The notes under the pieces were generated by a model. The model was not told the DNA's origin and made no database searches. It worked only from the letters and a program-made list of their open reading frames with translations. The position numbers were made by a program, and so were the translations under genes. DNA of 64,000 nt. Source: Cellulomonas fimi (GTDB lineage: Bacteria; Actinomycetota; Actinomycetes; Actinomycetales; Cellulomonadaceae). Shown here piece after piece: positions 46,501 to 53,980 of this stretch; positions within the stretch are counted from its first letter, which is position 1; every line of letters begins with the position of its first letter. Where the stretch lies: positions 62,001 to 126,000 of the forward strand of contig NZ_JAPESW010000001.1 of NCBI RefSeq assembly GCF_028527925.1, written 5' to 3'.

Positions 46501-46861
46501 GAGCGCGACCGTCTCGGTCCGGACCCGTCGCCTCGAGCTCGCGCGGCTCCAGGCGCTCGGCGCCCCGCGTGGCGGCATCGTGCGCGCCGTGCTCGTCGAG
46601 CACGGGATCATCGGCGTCCTCGGTGTCGCCGCCGGGCTCGCGATCGGCGGGCTGCTCGCGGGCGTCGTCGGGCCGCTGCTCACGGTCTCCGGCCAGGGCC
46701 GCCGACCGGTGCCGCGTCCGCTCGTCCAGTGGGAGTGGCCCGCGCAGGCCGTGCTCGTCGCGGTCCTCGTCGCGCTGGTCGCCCTCGCGGTCGCCACCAC
46801 GACGAACGCCCTGGTGCGCCGGGCGTCGGGCACGCTGCTCCGGCTGGGGGACGAACGATGA
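43544..46861 (+). CDS. FtsX-like ABC exporter permease 1 (very large)
   Basis: About 1105 aa. A first transmembrane helix near the N-terminus (LLAAVLAVALVGATLLGTFALLL) is followed by a large extracytoplasmic domain, then a cluster of helices (ITLVVVGLLLVVLAVTVLLLAARLLAERRAAEQTLMASRGAT). A second large extracytoplasmic domain and a C-terminal helical bundle with VRTRRLELARLQALGAPRGGIVRAVLVEHGIIG complete it. This is the duplicated FtsX plan. TTG 43544 is chosen because GGAGG lies 5 nt upstream; GTG 43514 (10 codons longer) lacks such a site. Its stop overlaps the next gene (ATGA). The substrate is unknown. Confidence 0.85.
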   Translation: MGWTLRVLRHRAAAQSTLLAAVLAVALVGATLLGTFALLLHTSETRALGEALGRASATDTDLDVVLTLGDEAPGEALGVAGGYLDDLLGDIDSDRSTWLTSALYHVGTGNRIGLPMAYLASEPTIPEHATLVAGAWPDVAVDADGRVPVAVPRTAADALGWTVGTVLPGRSSETRQDLPMVVVGVHELDGPGSLWTRDLLDGAQYHPAWPIPGTFGFNTAPLYGPLVTVPEALADGPVQVANARVVAAPQLGDASTADIAALRTALTDGQATLSAAASPVSTGAVLLTVLPITVDEAVAGLAVTRITLVVVGLLLVVLAVTVLLLAARLLAERRAAEQTLMASRGATAGQILRLAAIEAAGVAAVTALLAPWLARLAYDAITRLDVLRDAGLHQDPGAPVSLWVTCAVAALLLAGVLLLPLLRRRGSVVEAEQQLVRQDRRGALARSGADVAILVLAGLGIWQLQGYRSPVLAGTGPARIDPVLVTAPALLLLAGAVLTLRLLPLVAGLGERVASRSRSLVVPLGAWEVGRRPARASGAVLLLTLAVAVASFAQAFLGTWRTSQHDQADLATGTDLRLDRLPGAPLEQTARVAAIDGTTAVSAVTDRQVAVGGSIDTLSDARRPWAELLAVDTTQADALLRGRIGDGWADVTAPLAPEGTDDAGGVALPGPVRALVVDVGTDAQPPAGVLATVTLVVEDALGVRTPLAVPGTFELGERADDVRIELPTPADGLSLVGAVVDLESGTDEAAPEDRGSRVRGEASAMTVALSDLRVVAPGADGSATGTVTPAPVDGVAWHARQPVLGTPKPPGVAVVDGSLRLGVSVIPEFLRAGGMTFAGTTFEPPEVVPAVITDTLATATTAEVGDEVALDLGDGRAVAIEVERIVPYLPGHPRGSALVVDRDLLSRATLGWGWADPMLDEWWFGVPDDRAADVAAAVVRDELGDPTTRVEARTVATDGPLRVGVQAALWVVTIAALALAFAGFAMSATVSVRTRRLELARLQALGAPRGGIVRAVLVEHGIIGVLGVAAGLAIGGLLAGVVGPLLTVSGQGRRPVPRPLVQWEWPAQAVLVAVLVALVALAVATTTNALVRRASGTLLRLGDER

Positions 46862-49716
46862 CGACCACGACGACGCGCCCCGGCACGCCCGCCGTGACGC
46901 CGACCGACGAGGGGCGCGGCGGCTCGCTGCGCGCGGCGACGGCGCTCGCGCCGCTGGTCAGCCGCCGGCGCAGCCGCGACGACGCAGGGTTGCTCACGCT
47001 CGCGGCGGTGCTGCTCGCGGTGACGGTGATGCTGTCCGTGGCCCTGCCGCGGCTGCAGGCCCGGACCGCGGACGCGACCGTGCGCGGCGTGGTCGCCGAG
47101 TCCGGGACCGACGCCGACGTCTCGATCCGGCTGCCGAACCGCGACGACATCGGACCGCGCGAGCCCGACCCGGACGAGGCGACGCTCGTCGCGAACCTGG
47201 CCGCGGTCGTGCGGGACAAGACGCCCGCCACGATCCGGTCCGTGACGTCGTCCCCCGTGACCGCGGTGGAGACGGTCGCGGGCACCTCGCGCGTCGCGGG
47301 CGCCGGCCAGGTCGTGCGGCTCGTCCACGTCGGCGGCGTCGAGCTCGGCGCACCGCTGGTCCGCTGGGTCGCGGGCGCAGCCCCGGGCGCGGCGCCGGCG
47401 CCCGCGGCGCCCGAGGACACCCCGAGCACGGGCCCGGGCGTCGTCGACGTACCCGCCCCCGAGCGGGAGATCCGCGTCGGCCTCGCCGCGCGCACGGCCG
47501 AGGAGCTCGGGATCGAGGTGGGCGCCCGCTTCCCGATGACGCTGCCCGCGGAGGGACGCGTCGTCGCGCAGGTCACCGGCTTCTTCGAGCCGCTGGACCC
47601 GGCCGCGCCGCAGTGGCGCACGTACGACGACCTGCTCGCGCCGCTGCCCGCCCCCACGGGCAGCAAGGCCGACCACCGGGTCGCGTACCTGCTGTCCGAC
47701 GAGTCGCTGCCCGACGCGATGGCGGCGCTGCACGTCACCGCCTACTCGCGCCTCGTGCGGATGCCGGCCGAGCCCGACGCCTTCTCCGAGCGCACCGCCG
47801 CGCGGGTCGCGCGGGACCTCTCCGTGCTGCTCGCCACGCCCGGCAGCTACGCGACGCCGGACGGGCAGCCCGGGATCGAGACCGACCTGCCGGTCGTGCT
47901 GCAGGACGCCGTCGACCGGCTCACCGCCGCGCGCGCCCAGGCGTCGGTGCTGCTCGTCGGTCTCGCGACCGTCGGCGCGCTCGCGCTCGTGCTCGCCGCG
48001 CGCCTGCTCGTCGGGCGGCGCGAGGGGCTGCTGCTGGCCGAGCGTGCCCGTGGTGCGTCGGTCGCGTCGGTCGTCGTGCGCGCGCTCGCCGAGAGCGTGC
48101 CCGTCGGTCTCGTCGCCGCCGCGACGGGAGCGCTCCTGGCGGTGCTGCTGGTCCCCGGCGCGGAGGGGAGCTGGCTGGTGGCCGGCACGGTCACGGTCGT
48201 GGCGATGACCGCGCCCGCGGTCGCCTCGGCGCTCGTCGTGCGGCGCGCGTGGACCGGTGCGCGCCAGCCCGCCAACCGCAGCGACCGTGACCGGCTCGCC
48301 CGCCGCCGCGGGGCGCGCCGGGTCACCGCGGAGCTCGCGCTCGCCGCGGTCGCCGCCGCCGCGGTCGTGTCCGTGCGCGGCCGCGGTCTCGTGCCCACGA
48401 GCACGGGTGACGTGGACCTGCTCCTCGCGGCCGCCCCCGCGCTGCTCGCCGCGGCCGCGACCGTGCTGGCCGCGCGCCTCCTGCCGCCCCTGCTGCGCGG
48501 GCTCTCCCGGGCCGCGACCCGGCGTCGCGGACTCGTGGGCGTCGTCGCGTCCGCGCGTGCGGCACGCGCGACCGGCACGCTCGTGCCGATCCTCACGCTC
48601 ACGACGGCCGTCGCGCTCGTCGTGTTCAGCGGGACCACCGCCGTGACGGTCCGCGCGGGTCAGCTCACGGCCGCGGACGTCGTCGTCGGCGCGACCGTGC
48701 GGCTCGACGGCCGCGTCACGAGCGAGCAGGTGGACCTGCTGCGCACCGCGCCCGGCGTCACGGCCGTCGCGTCGGCCGCGGAGCAGATCGGCCGGTCGTT
48801 CGGGCGGTCCAGCGGCGTCAAGGCGCGGCTGCTGCTGGTCGACACCGCCGACATGGCCCGCGTGCTCGAGGCGCGGGGCGAGCCGTCCGACGGCTGGGCC
48901 GCTCTCGCGGAGCCGTCCGCGGCGGGCCTGCCGACGCTGCTCACCGCCGACCTCACCCGGACCGCGCAGATCCTCGAGCCCGAGTTCATGGCCGCGGACG
49001 GCTTCGTCCCGCTCGACGTCCAGGGGACCGTCGCCGACGTGCCGCGCGTGACGCCGCTCGACGAGGAGGAGCTCGCGGAGCTCCAGGCGGGCGGCGAGGA
49101 CCCCGCCTTCGTCGTCGACCGGACGCGCTACCAGGAGGCCGTGGGCGCTGCGGTCACGCTGCAGACCGTGTGGGTCGAGGGACCGGGGGCCGCGGCCGCG
49201 GTCCGCGACGCGGGCCTCGAGGACAAGCCCGGCGTGACGGTGACCGTGCGCGACGAGTGGCTCGAGTCGGCGCGCACGTCGCCCGTCGGCGCCGGGCTCA
49301 CCGTGCTCCTGCTCGCCTCGGCAGGGCTGCTCGCGATGTACGCCGCCGTGGCGCTCGCCCTGACCGTGGTCGCGACGTCCCGCGAGCGCGGCCGGACCCT
49401 GTCGGCGCTGCGCACGCAGGGCCTCGACGCCGCGACCGCCCGCGCGCTCACACTCGGCGAGCTCGCGCCCCTGGCGGTCGTCTCCGTGGTCGCCGGCACC
49501 GCGATCGGTGTCGTCGTGCCGTGGGCGCTGACCGACGCGCTCGGGCTCGACCTGCTGACCGGCGCGCCGGGCACCGCCGAGCTCCGGCTCACGTGGGTCC
49601 CGGTCGCGGGCGCCGCCGCCGTCATCGGCGTGAGCCTCGTCGCCGCCGTGCTCGTCGAGTCCGCCGTGCGCCGTCGCGACCGGCTCGGCGAGGTCCTCCG
49701 GGTCGGCGAACGATGA
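46858..49716 (+). CDS. FtsX-like ABC exporter permease 2
   Basis: 952 aa with the same general plan. A cytoplasmic Thr/Pro-rich N-terminus leads to the first helix (LLTLAAVLLAVTVMLSVALP). An extracytoplasmic domain includes an Ala/Pro linker (about residues 175-200). Central helices follow (VLLVGLATVGALALVLAARLLVGRREGLLLAERARGAS). A second FtsX unit ends in GLTVLLLASAGLLAMYAAVALALTVVATSRERGRTLSALRTQGLD and a last helix pair. It is translationally coupled to permease 1, and the two probably form a heterodimer. Confidence 0.88.
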   Translation: MTTTTTRPGTPAVTPTDEGRGGSLRAATALAPLVSRRRSRDDAGLLTLAAVLLAVTVMLSVALPRLQARTADATVRGVVAESGTDADVSIRLPNRDDIGPREPDPDEATLVANLAAVVRDKTPATIRSVTSSPVTAVETVAGTSRVAGAGQVVRLVHVGGVELGAPLVRWVAGAAPGAAPAPAAPEDTPSTGPGVVDVPAPEREIRVGLAARTAEELGIEVGARFPMTLPAEGRVVAQVTGFFEPLDPAAPQWRTYDDLLAPLPAPTGSKADHRVAYLLSDESLPDAMAALHVTAYSRLVRMPAEPDAFSERTAARVARDLSVLLATPGSYATPDGQPGIETDLPVVLQDAVDRLTAARAQASVLLVGLATVGALALVLAARLLVGRREGLLLAERARGASVASVVVRALAESVPVGLVAAATGALLAVLLVPGAEGSWLVAGTVTVVAMTAPAVASALVVRRAWTGARQPANRSDRDRLARRRGARRVTAELALAAVAAAAVVSVRGRGLVPTSTGDVDLLLAAAPALLAAAATVLAARLLPPLLRGLSRAATRRRGLVGVVASARAARATGTLVPILTLTTAVALVVFSGTTAVTVRAGQLTAADVVVGATVRLDGRVTSEQVDLLRTAPGVTAVASAAEQIGRSFGRSSGVKARLLLVDTADMARVLEARGEPSDGWAALAEPSAAGLPTLLTADLTRTAQILEPEFMAADGFVPLDVQGTVADVPRVTPLDEEELAELQAGGEDPAFVVDRTRYQEAVGAAVTLQTVWVEGPGAAAAVRDAGLEDKPGVTVTVRDEWLESARTSPVGAGLTVLLLASAGLLAMYAAVALALTVVATSRERGRTLSALRTQGLDAATARALTLGELAPLAVVSVVAGTAIGVVVPWALTDALGLDLLTGAPGTAELRLTWVPVAGAAAVIGVSLVAAVLVESAVRRRDRLGEVLRVGER

Positions 49717-49789
49717 CCGCCCCACCGCGGCCGCCCGCCGCCTCGTCCCCGTCCGTCCCGCTCCCGTCCCGTCCCCCTCGGAGGTCCTC

Positions 49790-50812
49790 GTGAACGCCAC
49801 GCCGACGGCACTCGCGCCGACGCTGGGCACGCTGGAGGAGCGCGCCCGGCAGCGGACCGGCGCGTTCGGGGAGGACGCGCTCATCGTGTGCGACTCCCTC
49901 GTCCGCATCTACCAGTCCGAGGGCGTCGAGGTGCAGGCGCTGCAGGGCCTCGACCTGCTCGTCGAGCAGGGCGAGCTCGTCGCGATCGTCGGCGCGTCCG
50001 GCTCGGGCAAGTCGACGCTGCTGTCGGTGCTGTCGGGGCTCGACGTGCCGACCGCGGGGCGCGTCCGCGTCGGGCCGTGGGATCTCATGTCGATGACCTC
50101 GAAGCAGCGCGTCGCGTACCGGCGGTCGATGGTCGGGTTCGTCTGGCAGCAGACGGCGCGCAACATCGTCCCGTACCTCACCGCTGCGGAGAACGTGGAG
50201 TTCCCGCTCGCGCTCGCGGGTGCCCGGCGACGCGTGCGGCGCGCACGGGCCGCGGAGCTCCTCGACGTTCTCGGCGTCGGCTACTGCGCCGACCGCCGCC
50301 CGTCGCAGATGTCCGGCGGCGAGCAGCAGCGCGTCGCGATCGCCGTCGCGCTCGCCAACAGCCCGCAGGTGCTGTTCGCCGACGAGCCGACCGGTGAGCT
50401 CGACACGGCGACGTCGCACGACGTGCTCGAGGGCCTGCGCACCGTCAACCGCGAGCTGGGCACCACCGTCGTCGTCGTGACGCACGACTCGGGCGTGAGC
50501 GAGCACGTCCAGCGCACCGTCGCGATCCGCGACGGCCGGACCAGCTCCGAGGTCGTGCGGCGCACGCACACCGCCGACGACGGCACCGAGCACGTCGTCG
50601 CGGAGGAGTTCGCGGTCCTCGACCGCGCGGGCCGCGTGCAGCTCCCGCGCGAGTACCGCGAGGCGCTCGACCTGATCGGCAAGGTCCGGCTCGCGCTCGA
50701 GTCGTCGCACGTCAGCGTGTGGCCCGACCGCCTGCCGCCGGACCGCCCGCAGGAGCCCCCGACGCGCACCGGCCGCCACCGCGCCGTCCCCGCCCCCGAG
50801 GAGCAGCAGTGA
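49790..50812 (+). CDS. LolD/MacB-type ABC ATPase with AbrB-like C-terminal extension
   Basis: 340 aa. The cassette has Walker A GASGSGKST (68-76), Q-loop FVWQQTARNIVPYL, signature MSGGEQQRV (174-182), Walker B VLFADEPTGELD and THD switch. After about residue 250 there is an extra region; EFAVLDRAGRVQLPREYREALDLIGKVRLALESSHVSVWPD (273-313) resembles an AbrB/SpoVT swapped-hairpin segment, followed by a Pro/Arg-rich tail. LolD proteins normally end near 230 residues. GTG 49790 has GGAGG upstream. The stop overlaps the next gene by 4 nt. Confidence 0.9.
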   Translation: MNATPTALAPTLGTLEERARQRTGAFGEDALIVCDSLVRIYQSEGVEVQALQGLDLLVEQGELVAIVGASGSGKSTLLSVLSGLDVPTAGRVRVGPWDLMSMTSKQRVAYRRSMVGFVWQQTARNIVPYLTAAENVEFPLALAGARRRVRRARAAELLDVLGVGYCADRRPSQMSGGEQQRVAIAVALANSPQVLFADEPTGELDTATSHDVLEGLRTVNRELGTTVVVVTHDSGVSEHVQRTVAIRDGRTSSEVVRRTHTADDGTEHVVAEEFAVLDRAGRVQLPREYREALDLIGKVRLALESSHVSVWPDRLPPDRPQEPPTRTGRHRAVPAPEEQQ

Positions 50813-51531
50813 CCACCACGACCGAGGCCCGTCACGGAGGGCCGGCACCGGCCGGCGTCCCGCTCGTCAGCGTCGAGCACGTCGGGCGCACGTACGGCAC
50901 CGGCAGTGCCGCCGTCCACGCGCTCCAGGACGTGTCGTTCACGATCGCGCCGGGGGAGCTCGTCGCGCTCGTCGGCCGGTCGGGGTCGGGCAAGACGACG
51001 CTGCTCAACATCATCGGCGGCCTCGACAAGCCCGACGCGGGCCGCGTGGTCGTCGACGGGCGCGAGGTGTCGTCGCTCGACGAGGGCGGCCTCGTGGAGC
51101 TGCGGCGCGACGTCGTGTCGTTCGTCTTCCAGACGTTCGGGCTCGTGCCCGTGCTGTCGGCGGCGGAGAACGTCGGCGTCCCGCTGCGGCTGCGCAAGCT
51201 GCCGACGGCGGACCGCGAGGCGCGCGTCGAGCTGCTGCTCGACCTGGTCGGGCTCGGCGCGCACGCGCAGCAGCGGCCCGGCGAGATGTCGGGCGGTCAG
51301 CAGCAGCGTGTGGCGATCGCACGCGCGCTGGCGAACTCGCCGCGCCTGCTGGTCGCCGACGAGCCGACCGGGCAGCTCGACACCGAGACCGGCACGGCCG
51401 TCATGGCACTGCTGCGCGCGGTCGTCGAGGCCGAGGGGATGACGGCGATCGTCTCGACGCACGACCCGCTCATGATGTCGCTCGCGGACCGTGTGCTGCG
51501 GATCGCCGACGGGCGGCTGGTCGAGGGCTGA
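50809..51531 (+). CDS. LolD/MacB-type ABC ATPase 2
   Basis: 240 aa. Walker A is GRSGSGKTT (56-64), Q-loop is FVFQTFGLVPVLSAAENV, signature is MSGGQQQRV, Walker B is LLVADEPTGQLD, and the switch is STHDP. It has normal LolD length without the extension of its neighbour. It starts at GTG 50809 overlapping the previous stop. With the two FtsX-like permeases and the first ATPase it completes a four-gene ABC system ended by a strong hairpin. Confidence 0.94.
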   Translation: MTTTTEARHGGPAPAGVPLVSVEHVGRTYGTGSAAVHALQDVSFTIAPGELVALVGRSGSGKTTLLNIIGGLDKPDAGRVVVDGREVSSLDEGGLVELRRDVVSFVFQTFGLVPVLSAAENVGVPLRLRKLPTADREARVELLLDLVGLGAHAQQRPGEMSGGQQQRVAIARALANSPRLLVADEPTGQLDTETGTAVMALLRAVVEAEGMTAIVSTHDPLMMSLADRVLRIADGRLVEG

Positions 51532-51557
51532 CGCCCCCGCCACGCCCGGGACAGCGC

Positions 51558-51590
51558 GACGGCCCCCGACCAGCGCGGTCGGGGGCCGTC
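51558..51590. terminator. Bidirectional terminator after the FtsX/LolD cluster
   Basis: Perfect 13-bp stem, GACGGCCCCCGAC with GTCGGGGGCCGTC, and a 7-nt loop between the ATPase stop and the convergent TM2 gene. Confidence 0.8.
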
Positions 51591-51606
51591 GTCCGTCGTC
51601 AGCAGG

Positions 51607-51843
51607 TCACGTCCACTGCGTGAGGACGCGGCCCTCCTTGTCGGTGAACTTGCCGATGATGAGGATCACCAGGTCGATGAGGGTCCAGATGCCGAGGCCG
51701 CCGAGGGTCACGAGCATGAGGACGCCGGTGCCGATCTTGCCGACGAAGAAGCGGTGGACACCGAGCGTGCCGAGGAAGAAGCAGAGCAGGACCGTCGGGA
51801 GCAGCAGCTTCGGGCTCGTCTCGGTCGCGACGGGAACGGTCAT
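51607..51843 (-). CDS. TM2-domain membrane protein
   Basis: 78 aa, with two transmembrane helices and the TM2 signature: LLPTVLLCFFLGTLGVHRFFVGKIGTGVLMLVTLGGLGIWTLIDLVILIIGKFTD. The Asp-rich turn between helices is the family hallmark (here W-LIDLV). TM2 proteins are widespread and of unknown function. AGGAGG precedes the ATG. A TAGTCT -10 lies at 51907-51912 and a 16-bp palindrome is further upstream. Confidence 0.88.
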   Translation of the reverse strand: MTVPVATETSPKLLLPTVLLCFFLGTLGVHRFFVGKIGTGVLMLVTLGGLGIWTLIDLVILIIGKFTDKEGRVLTQWT

Positions 51844-51906
51844 GGAGGGCCTCCTGGAGGGATGGTCGGCACCGGCGACACTGACGGCGCCGCGTGGGTC
51901 GAGCGC

Positions 51907-51912
51907 AGACTA
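51907..51912 (-). promoter_or_regulatory. -10 box (TAGTCT) of the TM2 gene
   Basis: TAGTCT on the minus strand, 63 nt before the ATG. No recognisable -35 was seen. Confidence 0.4.
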
Positions 51913-51949
51913 GTGAGTCGCGACACCACGCGTGGCCGTTTCGCCAGGT

Positions 51950-51965
51950 GACTTCGCGCGAAGTC
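51950..51965. promoter_or_regulatory. 16-bp perfect palindrome upstream of the TM2 gene
   Basis: GACTTCGCGCGAAGTC is self-complementary over its full length and lies 37 bp upstream of the TM2 -10 box, outside the phoH terminator stem. It is a candidate operator for an unknown dimeric regulator. Confidence 0.4.
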
Positions 51966-52017
51966 GTCCGTCCGGCCGAACGGCCGGCCCAGGCGGTCGG
52001 ACGGGGACGGCCCCGCA

Positions 52018-52057
52018 CGCGACGGCCGGCCCGCGTCGCACCGGGCCGGCCGTCGCG
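52018..52057 (-). terminator. Terminator of phoH
   Basis: Perfect 16-bp stem, CGCGACGGCCGGCCCG with CGGGCCGGCCGTCGCG, and an 8-nt loop, 4 nt after the phoH stop. Confidence 0.8.
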
Positions 52058-52061
52058 TCGC

Positions 52062-53450
52062 TCAGACCTCGATGCCCTCGAGCAGCTCGGTGACGAGCGC
52101 CGCGACAGGCGAGCGCTCGGACCGGGTGAGGGTCACGTGCGCGAACAGCGGGTGGCCCTTGAGCGCCTCGATCACGGCGGCGATCCCGTCGTGCCGGCCC
52201 ACGCGCAGGTTGTCGCGCTGCGCGACGTCGTGCGTGAGGACGACGCGCGACGACTGCCCGATGCGGGACAGCACGGTGAGCAGCACGTTGCGCTCGAGGG
52301 ACTGGGCCTCGTCGACGATGACGAACGCGTCGTGCAGCGAGCGCCCGCGGATGTGGGTGAGCGGCAGCACCTCGAGGATGTCGCGGTCGAGGACCTCCTC
52401 GACGACCTCCTTCGACACGAGCGCGCCGAGCGTGTCGAAGACCGCCTGCGCCCAGGGGCTCATCTTCTCGGCCTCGCTGCCGGGCAGGTAGCCGAGCTCC
52501 TGGCCGCCGACGGCGTACAGGGGGCGGAACACCATGACCTTGCGGTGCTGGCGCCGCTCGAGCACGGCCTCGAGGCCCGCGCACAGGGCGAGCGCGGACT
52601 TGCCGGTCCCGGCGCGGCCGCCGAGCGAGACGATGCCGACCTCCTCGTCGAGCAGCAGGTCGATCGCGACCCGCTGCTCGGCGCTGCGGCCGTGCACCCC
52701 GAAGACGTCCTGGTCGCCCCGGACGAGCTGCACGTGCTTGTCCGCGGTGACGCGTCCGAGCGCCGAGCCGCGGGGGCTGTGCAGCACGAGCCCGGTGTGG
52801 CAGGGCAGGTCGCGAGGCGCCGTCACGAGGCCCGACGAGTCGTAGTCGGCGACGTCCGCGAGCGCGAGCGACTCGTGCTCCCAGAGGTCGGCCATCTGCT
52901 GCTCGGTGAGGTCGAGCGCGTCCATCCCGGTCCAGCCGGAGTCGACGGCGAGCTCGGCGCGGTACTCCTCGGCCCGGAGCCCGACCGCGGACGCCTTGAC
53001 GCGCATCGGCAGGTCCTTGGAGACGACGGTGACGTCACGCCCCTCGGCGGCCAGGTTCGCCGCGACGGACAGGATGCGGGTGTCGTTGTCGCCGAGCCGG
53101 AAGCCCGCGGGCAGCGCGCTCGGGTCGGTGTGGTTGAGCTCGACGCAGAGCGTGCCGCCCTGGTCGGTCATGGGCAGCGGGTGGTCGAGCCGGCCGTGCT
53201 TGATGCGCAGGTCGTCGAGCATGCGCAGCGCGCTGCGGGCGAAGTAGCCGAGCTCGGCGTGGTGCCGCTTGGCCTCGAGCTCGGTGATGACGACGACGGG
53301 GAGGACGACGTCGTGCTCGGCGAAGCGCAGGATCGCCCGCGGGTCGGACAGGAGCACCGAGGTGTCGAGCACGTAGGTGATGCGCCCGGACGTGTCCGGG
53401 GCCTCGGTTCCGTGCGACGTGCCCGGGGTGTGCTGTGCGTTGCTGACCAC
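52062..53450 (-). CDS. PhoH2-type protein (PIN ribonuclease fused to PhoH ATPase)
   Basis: 462 aa. The N-terminal PIN domain ([49 protein letters not shown]) is followed by a PhoH domain. That domain has Walker [12 protein letters not shown] (about residue 270) and Walker [14 protein letters not shown]. PhoH2 proteins are ATP-dependent RNA helicase/ribonucleases. GTG 53450 is chosen because GGAGGGAGC lies 6 nt upstream. Frame remains open to 53705 but lacks such a site and the sequence there is basic low complexity. No small antitoxin-like gene precedes it, unlike classical phoAT-phoH2 loci. Confidence 0.93.
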   Translation of the reverse strand: MVSNAQHTPGTSHGTEAPDTSGRITYVLDTSVLLSDPRAILRFAEHDVVLPVVVITELEAKRHHAELGYFARSALRMLDDLRIKHGRLDHPLPMTDQGGTLCVELNHTDPSALPAGFRLGDNDTRILSVAANLAAEGRDVTVVSKDLPMRVKASAVGLRAEEYRAELAVDSGWTGMDALDLTEQQMADLWEHESLALADVADYDSSGLVTAPRDLPCHTGLVLHSPRGSALGRVTADKHVQLVRGDQDVFGVHGRSAEQRVAIDLLLDEEVGIVSLGGRAGTGKSALALCAGLEAVLERRQHRKVMVFRPLYAVGGQELGYLPGSEAEKMSPWAQAVFDTLGALVSKEVVEEVLDRDILEVLPLTHIRGRSLHDAFVIVDEAQSLERNVLLTVLSRIGQSSRVVLTHDVAQRDNLRVGRHDGIAAVIEALKGHPLFAHVTLTRSERSPVAALVTELLEGIEV

Positions 53451-53980
53451 GGCAGGCTCCCTCCGGCGCTCGGTGCGCCGAGACGGACGCTTCACGACGG
53501 CAGCCCGCTCGCGCGGGCGGAGGGGGCCGACGATCGGCGGCGGGACGGGGGCGGCCGGCCCGGTGCGTGAGGGCCGGGACCGACCCTCCTCCCGGAGCGG
53601 ATGCTCCATGGGCTGGCCTCCCGGGGACGGCGGTCGCCGTCCTCTACGCGGAAAGTAACCCGCGCCGCCGACATGTGAGGCACGACACGCGCCCGTGTCA
53701 CACATCGTTCACCGGGGCGCCACCGCGCGGTCCCGCCCGCGCGGTCGTCGTACCACCCCGACGGGCGCGTCGCGAGGTCCCGTGCGGCCGTGCCACGACC
53801 GCGGAACACCCCGCGCACGCACGCGGGCACCCCGCCCACGCGCGGCGGGCACCCCCGTAACGAAGCCGCGCCCCCACGGACGGCACGCGGGGCTGCGTCC
53901 GGAGGGGGTTCGCGCGGCGCCGGGCCACGCCGGCGTCCGGCCGGTCGGGACGTCGGCGCACACGGGGTGACGTGGCGGGC
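53451..53980. other. 530-bp gap between phoH and the AraC-family gene
   Basis: No gene is recognised. The part next to phoH carries several palindromes (see 53594-53699). The part next to the AraC gene stop is Arg/Pro/Ala-coding-like low complexity with no family resemblance on either strand. Confidence 0.5.
53594..53699 (-). promoter_or_regulatory. Palindrome-rich leader and promoter region of phoH
   Basis: Three dyads occur: GGAGC-GGAT-GCTCC (53594-53607), GGACGGCG-GT-CGCCGTCC (53625-53642) and GACACG-CGCC-CGTGTC (53684-53699). Minus-strand TAGAGG (53641-53646) is a possible -10, giving a leader near 180 nt. Which dyads act in RNA and which in DNA is not decidable here. Confidence 0.35.

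Noticed and set aside
43040-46603. Very long open frame on the minus strand opposite the first FtsX-like permease (and another at 46216-49908 opposite the second)
   Set aside because: They mirror the codon pattern of the real plus-strand genes, encode Arg/Gly/His-rich low complexity, and resemble no family. Such frames are expected in very GC-rich DNA.
53451-53705. N-terminal extension of PhoH2 up to an ATG or other start near 53608 or 53705
   Set aside because: The sequence is basic low complexity, crosses palindromes, and lacks a ribosome-binding site, whereas GTG 53450 has an excellent one.
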